A stretch of DNA of 64,000 bases. Source: Tipula vernalis (lineage: Eukaryota > Arthropoda > Insecta > Diptera > Tipulidae). Shown in pieces: positions 36,396 through 47,888 of the stretch (the stretch's first letter is position 1; each line of letters opens with the position of its first letter). A model generated the notes under the pieces. The model made no database searches. It was given only the letters and a program-made list of their open reading frames with translations, and was not told the origin of the DNA. The position numbers and the translations under genes were made by a program. The stretch covers positions 311,956,092 through 312,020,091 of the forward strand of contig OY282558.1 of assembly GCA_958295665.1 (NCBI GenBank), given 5' to 3'.

Positions 36396-36480
36396 GCGAA
36401 AGAATGTTGATAATTTTAAGCTATGCACAAACTGTCCTAAATCATCACACAGCTTGGCGCAATGTAAGGTTCAAAATTGT
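36396..36480 (+). pseudogene. gag: BEL/Pao Gag zinc-finger remnant
   Basis: After a TGA at about 36391 the frame reads RKNVDNFKLCTNCPKSSHS, LAQCKVQNC, then CRVCKTAHHTLL and a stop. Paired CX2C...H...C and CX2C...HH knuckles of this kind sit at the end of Gag in BEL/Pao elements, before the protease. The first recognisable residues mark the left limit of the element relic. Confidence 0.75.
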
Positions 36481-36629
36481 TGTCGGGTTTGTAAAACGGC
36501 ACATCACACACTTCTATAAGTCAGTTTAATGCCAATCAGTTCGAAGCTAGTACATCAAAGGATGCTCTTCTAGTGAATACTTCAATGCAAATTAATTTTC
36601 AAAACAATTCCAAATTTGTGTTCTTGGCA

Positions 36630-37160
36630 CCTGCATAAGTAAATGTTTTGGATTACCGCGGTTCGGAATTCACCGCCAGAGGCCTACTAGATATAGGATC
36701 ACAACTGAATTTTATCAATGAATCACCAGCAAAACTCTTGGGCTTAAAAACTACAGCTTCGTATATCAACATGAGTGGAATAGGCAGTGCTCCTGCTAAA
36801 TCATCCCAAACTGCCTTACTAAATATTCATTCTCGCATAAGCGAAATTCAAACCGTAATCGAAGTTCATACGTTGAAGAAAATATCGGCATATCAACCCT
36901 CAATAAAAGTAACTAAGTTAAAGTGGCCAATTCTTGCCATCATCAAGCTGGCAGGCCCATAGTTTTTCGAATCATGATCGATTGATCTCCTTCTAGGAGT
37001 CGAAATTTATGGTGAAGTACAGCCAGTAAGCCAAATTAAGCTAGGGGAAAAGTGTCCGTTAATACAGAACACAATACTAGGATGGGTTGTGCTTGAGGCT
37101 TCAACAGATATTGCAATCGGTTACTGTAACCTGATAACAATCAAAACCGACACCGATTCT
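36630..37160 (+). pseudogene. BEL/Pao aspartic protease remnant
   Basis: TARGLLDIGSQLNFINESPA (about 36670-36728) corresponds to the protease active site, normally DSG; here the serine codon is ATA (Ile), giving DIG. LLGLKTTASYINMSGIGSA follows. Further on, in other frames, DLLLGVEIYGEVQP and PLIQNTILGWVVLEAS match the conserved region linking protease to RT. Stop codons interrupt at 36961 and beyond. Confidence 0.82.
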
Positions 37161-37169
37161 CACCGATTC

Positions 37170-38093
37170 TTCGACTAGATGAGTTATTGGAGAAGTTTTG
37201 GGAAACTGATCAATATGAGATTAACACCGTCACGCCGCTCCCTGAAAATGAATGTGAGCAACATTTTGAAGAAACTTTCTCAAGAAATGATTCAGGAAAA
37301 TTCGTAGTCAGGCTACCTTTCTCCAATTCTCCATCCTTGTTAGGTGACTCAGCAATGCGAGCGAAAAAACGGTTAGATCAAAATGTTGAACTTCGCTCAA
37401 TGTACAATCAATTTATGTTCGAGTACGAACAATTAAACGATATGGAATTTGTGAAGCCCATCGAAAGTTCACATTGTTATTTTCCTCAACATTGTGTTGT
37501 AAAGCCCTAAATGACAAATTGATGACATGCCCAGTAGTACAAAATGAACTGTTTGCTGAGTTAATGTGATTTGGATCACATAAACATGCTTTGTGCAGAT
37601 ATATGCAAGATATTGTATAGTACCGTCAGATACTACTTCATTCTGACAACCAATAATATCATTAAATATATATGTATATCGGCGTCACAATTCAAAAGAA
37701 AAGCTACGCACTTATCAATTAAAGACAGCTACATTTGGTACCACAACAGCCCCTTTTCTTGCTACAAGATGCTTGCTCCAACTTGCAGTTGAAAACCAGA
37801 AAAGGGATCCTTCTGCAACCTCAGTCATCCGAAGTGATATTTACGTGGACGACATTTTATCTGGGTCCTATTATGCTGAGGAAGCCGCAAGATTAACAAA
37901 GTTGATTTCTAATATTTTGCTAACAGCTGGAATGACTCTCAAAAAATGGTGTTCGAATAATGTTAACATTTTAGCTGATATCCCATTAGAGGATCGAGAA
38001 ACTCTATTGCACATAAATGGCGACGATTATGTAAAAACATTGGGGTTATATTGGCAACCGATTCTAGATCATTTTAACATTCAGGTTGCCTAG
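37170..38093 (+). pseudogene. pol: BEL/Pao reverse transcriptase, YVDD intact but middle degenerate
   Basis: The first part (frame from 37187) reads LEKFWETD-like then CEQHFEETFSRNDSGKFVVR, FEYEQLNDMEFVKPIES and YFPQHCVVKP. The next 200 bases, which should hold motifs 1-3, are badly eroded; only HALCADICKILY is recognisable. From 37773 the frame is clean again: IRSDIYVDDILSGSYYAEEA with catalytic YVDD at 37842-37853, GMTLKKWCSNN and YVKTLGLYWQP. Unlike the neighbouring Gypsy copy, the catalytic box is intact, although the gene as a whole cannot be expressed. Confidence 0.88.
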
Positions 38094-38640
38094 TTGCACC
38101 CTTCATATTATATAGGAAAAATCTTTCTGCAAAAATTTTGGTCTTCACAAGTTCATTGGGATGAGAGTCTGCCGATGAATCATCATTCTTATTGGATCTA
38201 TTTTATAAATAATTTGCCTCAGTTAAATAAATTGAAAATTCCACGACATTTGTTTTATGAGTGCGAGTTTCCACAAGACATACAGCTGCATGGTAACGCT
38301 GACGCCAGTGAATAGACTTATGGTGCTGCGATTTTTGCGTGTTTTCGTGACGAGAATACACACGGTGTTACACTGCTGTGTTATAAATTTTGTGTAGCTC
38401 CACTAAAACAACATACGTCACGAATATTAGAGCTCTGTGCAGCACTTCTTTTAGTAAAACTCATGGAAAAGGTCGCAAATATTGTCAATTTTACTGTCAA
38501 GGATTATTTTTATTGAACTGATTCATTGATAATACTCCACTCTATTAAATGGAAAACTTATGTGGCCAATCGAGTGTCAATCATGCAAACTCATTTTGAA
38601 TCAAAATTAAACCCAGCAGATTTGGTTTCTAGAGGTGGAA
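38094..38640 (+). pseudogene. pol: BEL/Pao RNase H remnant
   Basis: Continuing in frame after a TAG, IFLQKFWSSQVHWDESLP and KLKIPRHLFYE link to DIQLHGNADASE (first acidic residue), TYGAAIFACF, APLKQHTSRILELCAALLL (second) and TDSLIILHSIKW (third). HFESKLNPADLVSRGGM closes the domain. Stops at 38091, 38313 and 38515 interrupt it, yet all catalytic acids are visible. Confidence 0.85.
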
Positions 38641-39530
38641 TGCCCCACATAATATTGACGTCTAATTTAAGGTGGGACGGACGCACATTTTTATTTTTTC
38701 CTGATGAATATTGGAACAACAAACTTATTACATTTGAAGACGTCGACGATTTTCATCGCTGTCTTATTCATCAAGACATGCTATACTTCTGCCAAAGGAA
38801 CATTTTTTTCATATTGACCGTTGTGAGATATTATCATTTTAGACATCTACACGTGGGACCTCAAGGACTTCTAGCCGCGATTCGACAATAATATTGGACA
38901 ATTAATGTCAAACAGTTAGCGAAAAGAATATGCAGGGAGTTGGTCTTGTGCACGCGCACCAGACCAAAACTATTGCAGCAAAAAAAGACTGATTTACCTG
39001 CAGAACGAGTAACTAGGGTCCACCATTTTACACCGTCGGAATTGACTTTGCCGGCCCTTTGTATATTAAACATTACGTACGGAGCAAGGCTCCGACAAAA
39101 TATTTGGTAGTATTTGTATGCCTAGCTACGAAAGCAACTCACTGGGAGTCATCTTCTTCATTCTTCAGTACCCTTCGACGATTCACCTCAACTTGTGATT
39201 GTGCAAAAACATTTTCTCAAATAACAGTACAAATTTTGTAGATGCCAATTCAAAACTCCATAGACTATATATTTATATAAGCTACTTCACAACAGTCAAA
39301 CAAAAGCTGAGTTGTCCGTATTTAATCAAGATAATCAAATAAATTAGAATTTTCGTCACCAAATTCACCTCAATTTTGTGGTTTTAACGAAGCAGCGGTG
39401 AAGTCTGCCAAGTATCATATTCGTCGCATGATGGAAATGTGAACCTGTCACACGAAGCACTGAATACGCTCAATAAGCAAGTGGAGGCTGTACTGAATTC
39501 AAGGCCGCTTACAATTATAACTGAACATAT
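38641..39530 (+). pseudogene. pol: BEL/Pao integrase remnant
   Basis: FRHLHVGPQGLLAAIRQ and KRICRELVLCTRTRPKL are the zinc-binding part (38840-38970). LPAERVTRVHHFTPS leads into GIDFAGPLYIKHYVRSK (core aspartate at 39044), YLVVFVCLATKATHWES and, after decay of the second aspartate region, FNEAAVKSAKYHIRRMM, the third acidic residue (about 39385-39435). LNKQVEAVLNSRPLTII ends the recognisable domain near 39510. The rest of the element, including the 3' LTR, is not seen. Confidence 0.85.
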
Positions 39531-41964
39531 TTGATATCTCAAGATGTAGCTCAAGATGAAGAATCTGGTGATTGCCAACAAACAACAGATAAATCTGGCA
39601 CTAGATCACTGCCTATTCGATTTCACCGTTGTTTGAGCTACAGTTACATGCTTAAAAATGTAAATTGATCTTATCAAAAAATAAAATGCATTCTTGAATA
39701 ATGTTTAATAGAGACAAACCCTTAATGTTACTCTTTATCACATTCATATTTATGCAAAACATAAAAAAAATGGCGAATAAAATAATAAATAGTTCACCCC
39801 TTTTTCTTAAACGTAATAACATAAAAAATTCATTATCTTCCACTCCATCGACAACCTTAATAAATTACCATTGTTGCTTCTTGTACACCCTACCCAAAAA
39901 AAAAAAAAAATTTAAAAGGAACTTCTGTTTTTGGGTTTCGAATGGATAAATAAAAACTAAAATTAATTTGCATGTCTGGTTTTGCTATAAGCCCCACCAT
40001 TAAACCATATAATATTGTGTGTAGCTTAAAGCTATATCTGCTAAATTTAAATGCAACCCGTAAAATTAAATTGTCATGCGGATTAAAATAACATAATTCA
40101 TATTTTTATGTAAATGTATATAGTAGCTACACACATATTTTTTTAATTAACCCTTTATGTAAACTAACAATTAAATAAGTTAATGGACCATGTTTACTTC
40201 CTTTAATATTTTGCTTATACGCCTGGTTATTCATTTTGCAGCCTTTCGTATGTACTGTTATGCATTCATTCGTTCCAAGAAATATAATTTAATTTTTATC
40301 CAAAAAACACTTGCTTTTCATTTTTAAATTGCTTAAACATAAATATGTGTATAAATTCATAACATATGGATTATAAATTGCATACGATACATTTAAATTT
40401 TAACCCAAAAATATAAAATTGCACATACACATATAAATTTGACACATTGTTTAGATTAAAGCAAGTGTTAATAATGTCGTTATGTATTGTATATATAGGG
40501 TTTCTTCACCTACAAGCATCGTTACATCATAATTGATATTCTTATCGTGCTGGTATAACCTCATCATCTACCATTTAACTATATAGTAATCCTCCATGTA
40601 CCAATAGTAACGATATTTTATCAGTCGAACCCCTCAACAATGTTGTATTACAAACAAAACAAAAAGTCGTTTATATTTTTTCTATTTACTTTATCAAATA
40701 ATTGGAAAACGATACAGCTATATACAAGTATAATAGAATAATATTCATCGATTCTATGAAGTTACAATACAAAACCAAATGTAAGAGAATATGCATAGAT
40801 CCAATGAAATCACAAACTTTAATCTTTGTTTAATAAGAAACTTCTAATTTATATTTTTACCAACGTAAGAATAATATACCGAAAGATATCATACACATTT
40901 CTTCTTCTTCTTCTTAATATTATTATTATTATTATTTGTCTTTATATTTTGCAAGACGAGCGCGCTAACCAAAAACCAAAAAAATAAAAATTCACTACAA
41001 CCACCACGAATAGAGACAATAAATAAGAATAATTTTAGATTATGCAAATTACCTACTTGTTTGTTCGATTAAAGTAAAAAAGACAAAAAAAAAAAATACA
41101 AAATTTGTATAATATAATACAACAATTCCGTTGCCATATAATAATATAAAAAAATATCACAAAATAAAAAATTAAATTAAGTAAAAAATATTAAACAAGA
41201 ACAACGAAAAAAAACTTTAATTTTGTATTCGTTCTCTTCGTCTTTAAGTAAATTGAACCTTCACCATTTTTCCAATTTAAAATTTAATTCCAATTTACGA
41301 GAATTAAATGAAAACATGTTTTCAATAAAATTACGAAATTTATTTAAAATGATTTGATTGTTTTTGCTTTGCTTTATTTTTTTTTATTTTTGTTCCTTTA
41401 TCTCTAGACACGATTATCGCACAAATCAGAGTCTGCATGCGCGCAGGTATAATATACGATAAGATGGAACGAAAAATTAAAATATGGTTTTTGGATTAAA
41501 AAAAAAAAAAAAAAAAATTTAATTAACAAACAAAAATAATTTACTAATTATTGCGGTTTTATAAATATTAAATTAATAATAATTATATGAATCAGAATAA
41601 AACCGGATTGGTTTAGTAATCCTGTTAATTTAATGTAAACATGATATCTAATTATTCAAGAGTTTATTAGCTTAATACATTTGAAAGACCGAAAGGCCGA
41701 ATCGATCGTACTTTTGATGATTTCAAACTGCACAGTTTGCTTAAATGCTTATAAACTTTGTTGGCAATAATCCTGCCAATTATTTTTTATTTTATAAGAA
41801 ATTTTAATGCAAAACAGTTATTTCTAAGATCATGTTGCATTAACATAAATTGAAATTGCTAAATATTAAGTCACTTGGTCAAAAAGATTGGGCAATTTTA
41901 TTCAATAAATTAATTTTGCTCAGGTAAATCCACCCTCTTCGGAGGTCGGTCTCATGGATTCTGG
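39531..41964. other. 2.4-kb AT-rich spacer with microsatellites
   Basis: Contains a (TTC)n-(TTA)n microsatellite at 40902-40937 and long A-runs at 39895-39910 and 41500-41517. No convincing gene. A GC-richer phrase at 41930-41970 (CTTCGGAGGTCGGTCTCATG) may be the 5' UTR of the following Jockey element. Confidence 0.45.
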
Positions 41965-41976
41965 GGAGGCCAGCCA

Positions 41977-42945
41977 TTGCTATACTATAATTATTTTATC
42001 CAATCCCAAGACATGTTGGTAAATAAACCAGCTCAATTCAGTGAAACGGAAAAGGATAATTTACATCCCTTCAGAGGAGTAGTCCCGGTATTCCCTCCGT
42101 TCTGGCCGGCAGCCACAACACTCGTTCTACAAACAAAGAAAAGCTTCGCAATGAATTTTATAAAGCTAATAATGCATTAGTTGAATTTAACAATATAAGC
42201 AAACAACTGAATGATACAAGCATGTATGCAGGAGCGTATGAAGGCGCTAGAAAACGAAATTAAAACACTTAAGCCAAAACAGGACATCGGTTCTACTCCT
42301 AACCAGAATACAATTCCACGAGAGTACCATACGGATGAAGTAGAACTAGCTCGAGAAACTGAGTGGATTAGAGTTAAGGTGGAAGAACAAAAAGGAAACG
42401 GAATAATACGCCCCCACCTCAATTAAAGGATGGCGTTCCAAAGATTATCCAGAAATAACTAAAAAAAAAACCTCCACCACTCTATGATTTACTCTATGAG
42501 AAAATAAAAACAATAACTATTACTAATAAGTATAATGCAAAGGTGATGAATGGCAACACCGTCAAATTAAACTTAGAAGAAGGTGAAACGTACAGAAAAA
42601 TGATAAAAATGTTAAATGAAGAAAAACGTGCTTGAAATACATTTGAAGACAAACAAACCAGACCAATTAGGGTCATGGCTAAAAACCTACACTCTACGTG
42701 TTAACCAGAAAATATAATAATTGATGACCTGAAAGCAAAAAGATTTAGGGCAACTGAAGCATAAATTAAGCTAAAATGGAGAGGCGTGTAAAATCTCAAA
42801 ATGCTCTACCTAAATGCACTGTGGAGAAAACCATCCGGCTAACTACAGAGGATGCAGCGTTGCTCTTGAGCTGCAAAACATCAAAAATAAGAATGTGATT
42901 GCTAAAAAAAATCCAAGTTTATTTAGGAAGAAAGCATTTTAAACG
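41977..42945 (+). pseudogene. Jockey ORF1 (Gag-like, nucleic-acid binding)
   Basis: A coiled-coil-like start (MKALENEIKTLKPKQ, 42237-42283) is followed by PPLYDLLYEKIKTI, LNLEEGETYRKMIKMLNEE and QTRPIRVMAKNLHST, the RNA-binding region of Jockey ORF1 proteins. The C-terminal knuckle CGENHPANYRGCSVALELQN (about 42820-42890) completes the family layout. The frame is interrupted by stops near 42424, 42459, 42633 and 42702. In active relatives the protein coats element RNA. Confidence 0.82.
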
Positions 42946-43189
42946 AACCAACCCGAAGTAAATCGTAGGGCGTCGGGAACTACTCATGGACTATTGGGTA
43001 AAATGACTTTTGCTAAAGCAATGATGCGCAACGGAAATCTGGCTGAAACTGCTCCAAATGACGATATTAAGTGAAACACCTAAATTAATTTTAAGCTGAC
43101 TTAATACATTTAATGAGCGATTACAGAAATTAGAGTACAGTAGTGAGGGAGCCATCCCTAAACAGAAAAATAGCTAATGATGGTTGATT

Positions 43190-45275
43190 GACAATCAATC
43201 AATAAATTCAAAAATTATCAAATTATATCACACTATTTTCCCTGGAAACACTGCTAAATGAGGTATTCCTGTTGGTATTCATCACTATGAAGAGTTAAAA
43301 TATGAAACAGAAGAAATACAAGCAACTGATGTTACTGTTAAAACAAAAAGTAATTCTATTTGTATTGCTAGTATTTACTGCGTACCGAACCACTCAATGA
43401 AAGAAAAAGATTATCTCGAGTTCCTCAATAAATTAAGAAAACGATTTGTACTTGGAGGACACTTTAATGCAAAAAATGTCCACTGGTGCTCTAGATTGAC
43501 AACAACTAAGGGTATAAAGGAATCCTAAAAGCTATTAGGAAATGCAATTGTGAAGCTATCTCAACTAGAAAACCAACCTACTGGCCAACTGATCCAAACA
43601 AAGTACCCGATCTAATTGATTTGTTCATAATCATGTTCAAGTAGATGAAAGCCATTACTTGAACTCTGATCATTCACCAATACTGCTACCATTAAGTGAA
43701 AAAATCATTCAGAAAGAAAGAAACCCGTTTCTAATAAATAAGACACTAATTGGGAATGCTTTAGACTATCGCTAGAAGAAAAAATTACCGTTACCGTTAA
43801 CCATTAGTTCCATTAAAGAACGAAGAGCAATTGGACAAAGTTAACACATTTTTAAACGATGCACAGCAATCAGCTTGAGAAAATGAACGCTACGCTATGG
43901 AAATTAGGGAACTCCTAACAGAAAAAAGAAAAGCGAGAAGAGTATGGCAACAAACAAGGGCCCCTCTAGATAAAACTCATTTCAACAATCTCACACAAAG
44001 AATTGAAAGATGAATCAATCAGCAGCTATTTAAGAAAATTAACTAATGACAACAGTACTGATTATTCTCTTTGGAAAGCAACCAAGAGAATTAAAAGACC
44101 AATAATGCAGAATCCTCCGATAAAAATAGCAGATGAGAAATGGGCTAAGCCGAGGTAATAATTGAACAGCTGTGCAAGAAAGTAAATAAATCCTACCGAC
44201 AACACCAAAAGGAAGACATGCCTTTGATAAAAGCTTATATGAATACGAAAAAGCTCCTGGGTACGATTACTATAAGAATGTTAAAAGAACTGCCAAGAAA
44301 ACCTGTGGTGAAGCCCCCCAATCTTATATAGATGCAGCATTTAGAATCAAATGTGTACCAAGCTTATGGAAAATTGCAGAAGTAATTATGATCCCAAAAC
44401 CTGGGAAACCACTACACATAACCTCATGTTATAGGCCAATTTCGCTATTGCCAGTCATGTCCAAACTCTTTGAGAAGTTTTTGGTAAAAAATGTAAATGC
44501 GATAGTCGATAGTAAAAACTTGATCGCAAATCATCAGTTCTGTTTTCGTAATCAAACAATTGATCAAGTACACAGAATAACCAGTATAATTGAGAAAGCA
44601 CTAAAAGATTCTGTTCAACAGTATTTCTAGACTATGCACAAGTGTTTAACAGAGTGTGGCCTGGATGACTTAACCACAAGTTAGGAAATCTTCTACCAAT
44701 CCAATTAGCTAAAATACTGGAATCTTACTTGAAAGATAGGTTCTTCTGGATTAAGTTAGATTATATTTTTTATGAATTGAAAGAAATCAATGCAGGATTT
44801 CCATTGGGCAGTATATTAGGTCTGATTTTATAACAACTATACATTTATGATCGTTCTATGTTAGAAAACAACACAGTGGCGACTTTTGCAGATGACATGG
44901 CAGTCTTAGCTGTTGGAAAAAGCAGCTATAACTCAAATATATAAATGGACAAAAAAATGGAGAATAAAACTAAATGCAACAAAATCAGTTCACATCAACT
45001 TTACAAACAGACGATTCGAACATATTCCGATTACCATAAATCGTGAAATAATACCGCATGCGCACAGCTAAGTATCTTGGCGTGACCCTGGATGCTAAAC
45101 TATGAGCAAATATTGAAACTGATTTGAACTTATGGTATTCAGCTTTGCGGTTGTATCAAACAGAGCAACATAAATATCATCCACAGATTTCATAATATGG
45201 TATAAAGGAACATCGTTGATGCACCTTGGTATGAAAGGAGCAATGCCCTCCATAGAGACCTTAAAGTATGCATTC
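43190..45275 (+). pseudogene. Jockey ORF2 (endonuclease and reverse transcriptase)
   Basis: Endonuclease: TDVTVKTKSNSICIASIYCV, KRFVLGGHFNAKNVHW (43445-43490), STRKPTYWPTDPNKVPDLID and YLNSDHSPILLPLS. The catalytic GGDFN is GGHFN here, while SDH is kept. RT: VIMIPKPGKP, SCYRPISLLPVMSKLFEKFL, IDQVHRITSIIEKAL (44385-44610), AVFLDYAQVFNRVW, NAGFPLGSILG, and VATFADDMAVLAVGK at about 44875-44920 with FADD intact. The end NIIHRFHNMV, RNIVDAPWYERSNALHRDLK matches the Jockey C terminus. Many stops make it non-functional. Confidence 0.9.
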
Positions 45276-45720
45276 TATAATGTCCTCTGTGTATCCATTT
45301 TTAATAGCTACATGTTTTATGGTAGTTAATTCATCATCATAATCTGTTTTCTGCATTGGTATACTATTGAATCGGTTAATTCGATGCTGATATGCGGCTA
45401 GTTTATGTTGTGATATGGGTGGTGTGATGAACTATGTATAGTGTGATCAGTTTGAGTTAGTTTACGGAATACTTTGATAGTGGCTTCCTATTGGTAAACC
45501 CTCAATTTGATTGTAGATATTATTGTTGTGCTGGAAATAGTTCTGTCTGTTATCGTATTTAATAGTCGTGTGATTTCCGTTATGGTTGTAGTGAGTAAAT
45601 TATTTTCAGCTAATATTCATCTGCTAATTTCAATGCTTTCATCAATAGGGATACTTGAGTATATGCTTATAACTTCAAATGACGCTAATTTTCTTCCATT
45701 GGGTATCAATACAGATTGAA
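45276..45720 (-). pseudogene. Penelope-like element RT fragment with internal deletion
   Basis: On the minus strand from 45715: LIPNGRKLASFEVISIY and IPIDESIEI (RT motif A region), then in another frame YNQIEGLPIGS, the segment before motif 4. The catalytic YxDD part is missing; the sequence jumps to KLAAYQHRINRFNSIPMQKT and YDDELTTIKHVAIKNGYTED, which lie after RT in Penelope-like elements. It abuts the Jockey 3' end at about 45275. It is a different part of the protein from the plus-strand relic at 26882. Confidence 0.75.
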
Positions 45721-46215
45721 CTTTTATCACACCCAAGTACCGTACGGCCCCTTGTTAAAGATACCCAGAAAAATATATTTTTAACACACCCAAGTACTGC
45801 ACCCCCCCACCTGGTTAAGGATACCCAGCAAAAAATATTTTTATCACGTCCAAATACCGTACCCCGCTTTATTAGAGAAACCCAGAAAAAAATATTTTTA
45901 TTACGCCCAAGAACCGTACCCAAGAAGAGCTTTGTTAAGGATACCCAGAAAAATATTTTTATCACGTCCAATTACCGAACCCCTCTCCCCTTGTTAAAGA
46001 TAACCAGAAAAAATATTTTTATCAGGCCCAAGTACCTTACCCAACCGTTGTTTAAGATACCCAGAAAGAAATGTTTTTATCATGCCCAAGTACCGTGCCT
46101 CCCTTTTAAGAGATAGCCAGAAAAAAAATATTTTTATCACGCCCCCGTAACGAACCTCCCCCCTCCCCCTTGTTAAATATACCCAGAAAAGAATAGTTTT
46201 ATCACATTCTATGTA
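45695..46215. repeat. Minisatellite, ~59-bp unit, about eight copies
   Basis: Units contain ATACCCAGAAAAA, ATATTTTTATCACGCCC, AAGTACCGTACCC and a C-rich spacer, then TTGTTAAAG. GA(T/A)ACCCAG-type anchors recur near 45763, 45826, 45888, 45945, 46000, 46058, 46110 and 46179, a spacing of roughly 55-63. The open frames on both strands (145 and 94-98 codons) result from the repeat and are not genes. Confidence 0.9.
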
Positions 46216-46605
46216 TGTCCACATCATTCTATTTATGCCATCAATTCCATATTGAGACTTTATTTTACTTATTATCACTTTGACCTTTACCTAAGTCTAT
46301 CATTATTTTTCCGTTCCAATCCAAGTATTTTCATAAGGTTTCAAATCTAGTTTTCAGTGTTTTGGAAAATATTATTTAAAATTTGATGATCAATATAATT
46401 TCAGTGCAATCCATCAATTTTTCTACAAAATCCCAAGATTTAACAACGATCATTTTCGCCGCCACATCCCAGTTACCGAACCAATATTTTCACCAATTTA
46501 CCGGATCGGATTTAGAGGCTTATTCATTCTAAGTCGATTTTCTCCAGAATAAGCGTCTGAAGTTACTTATTTGTTTCGTGTTGTAACCTAATTTTTTATT
46601 TTGCT
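46216..46605. other. Spacer, no feature
   Basis: Ordinary AT-rich DNA between the minisatellite and a LINE remnant. Confidence 0.4.
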
Positions 46606-47140
46606 TAAGATTTTAGTTTATGGTACTATTAGTAGACTTCGTATTGTGGATAAATTTGCACCACCAGAGATTAGAACTAGACTCATGAAAACGTTAATAA
46701 TTCTTCAGATTACGTACTGTGTCCTATTTTTTCTGGTTTTTCGAAAACAGCCTTAAGCAAACTAGGAATATTTCTGAATTCATGTGCGGTGTACAGATTC
46801 TCTAAAAAGTTGGGTAAACCAATCGCTCACTGAATTAGCCAAATGCATCACAGGGTGTTATCTTTCTTATTATTTAGATTATCTTGTCTCCGGCTTTATA
46901 TACATACAAACTAATAAAATCTAACAACCAGCATATTTGTATGATAAGCTTAACTTCTTCCAACCGTTACGGACGCTAAATCTGAATCTGCCAAACAAGT
47001 GTAGGACGGTGGTTCGTCAAAACTCGTTGATTGCCCATAGAGTGAAAACCTGGAATTGCCTAGACTCTACTAGAGTGAAGTCTCTAGAGTCCTTTAATAT
47101 TTTTTCATTTTCTTTTTCCTTAACCTTTTTCCTTGCCTAG
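46606..47140 (+). pseudogene. LINE reverse-transcriptase C-terminal remnant
   Basis: Pieces in several frames: VDKFAPPEIRTRLMKTLII, QITYCVLFF, LTELAKCITGCYLSYYLDYL, and from 46937 YDKLNFFQPLRTLNLNLPNK, LIAHRVKTWNCLDSTRVKS, SLESFNIF. This is the conserved tail following RT in many insect LINEs. The upstream catalytic part is absent, as expected of a 5'-truncated insertion. It belongs to a different lineage from the Jockey element just upstream. The clade is undetermined. Confidence 0.7.
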
Positions 47141-47502
47141 GCCCAGGAATTCCAAGGCACTTAAACGAGTTTACTAAGTCAATATTCGAGCAATCAGTGT
47201 GACAATTAGTGGGAATATATTTGCAGGTTGTTGTACAACAAACAGATCAATGGCAACTAACGGCAGTATGGTCTGCAATAAAATTTTACGTACGATTGAT
47301 TAATTGATTTGTTTAAATATCTGGAAGGATTTATGCAAGAATTAGTTACATATTTTTATAATTTGCTTTAAACCTACATCTGTTTTATAAACACATGCAC
47401 GTTTTTGGCAAAACGCAACTTTTAAAAAGAATTACTGATTTATTTACATGACTTGTAATAACCCTTCCAACAAGCACAAACGCAACACAGGTTATTAGGT
47501 AA
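47141..47502. other. Spacer before the MULE element
   Basis: No gene. ATTAGGTAA at 47494-47502 resembles ATTAGTTAA at 50503-50511 and may be a diverged 9-bp target duplication of the MULE element. Confidence 0.35.
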
Positions 47503-47524
47503 TAATAAATTTGTTCGATGTTAA

Positions 47525-47655
47525 AAGGCCGAATGTCGGAAGGCCGGATTTTGAAAGGCCAAACGCCGAAACGCCGAATGGGTCGGAAGGCCGAATGTCA
47601 AAAGGCCGAATGGGTCGAAAGGTCGAATGTCCAAAGGCCGAATGGGTCGAATGGC
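47525..47655 (+). repeat. Left outer block of GGCCGAATG repeats
   Basis: About eight imperfect copies of AGGCCGAATG(GG)TCGAAA; the inverted counterpart (CGGCCTTTCGACATTCGG) is at 50388-50480. Confidence 0.9.
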
Positions 47656-47805
47656 TGTTAATTGGGGTTGGGCATAAATGGCCGAAAAAGATATGCTAAC
47701 TAAAAAAGATCGAAAATAAAATCCCTTTTTGAAAATCTCGAAAAGAATTATCTCGAACAAAAAATCTCGAAAAAGGAAAATCTCGAATTGAAAATCTCGA
47801 AAAGA

Positions 47806-47888
47806 AATGATCGATTTTGGATAAGATTTGATGTTTATAATCGGGCGGCCCGATTATAAATATCAAATCTTATCCAAAATCGATCATT
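47806..47888. repeat. 83-nt near-perfect palindrome upstream of the MULE gene
   Basis: Arms 47806-47846 and 47848-47888 (41 nt each) are inverse complements with a single mismatch, separated by one base; the centre is CGGGCGGCCCG. It would form a very stable cruciform or RNA hairpin. It lies about 285 bp before the transposase ATG, directly inside the left inner TCTCGAA repeats, and has no counterpart at the right end. Confidence 0.95.

Larger units (their letters stand above)
36396..39530 (+). mobile_element. BEL/Pao LTR retrotransposon body, degenerate and truncated at both ends
   Basis: Gag zinc fingers, protease, RT, RNase H and integrase follow in the BEL/Pao order in about 3.1 kb, same strand as the upstream Gypsy relic. 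Most of Gag and both LTRs are missing. The close abutment with the Gypsy integrase at about 36390 means one element is inserted in, or recombined with, the other. Stops and frameshifts occur throughout. Confidence 0.88.
41965..45275 (+). mobile_element. Jockey-clade LINE, nearly full length but inactive
   Basis: ORF1 with CCHC knuckle and ORF2 with endonuclease and RT occur in the correct order over 3.3 kb. ORF2 is followed to its conserved C terminus at about 45270, where a Penelope-like relic on the other strand begins without an intervening poly(A) tail. Numerous stops, including several in-frame TGA/TAG, and frameshifts occur. Confidence 0.88.

Noticed and set aside
45675..46278. Open frames of 94-145 codons on both strands
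   Set aside because: They arise from a ~59-bp tandem repeat; the repeat explains them and the peptides resemble no protein.
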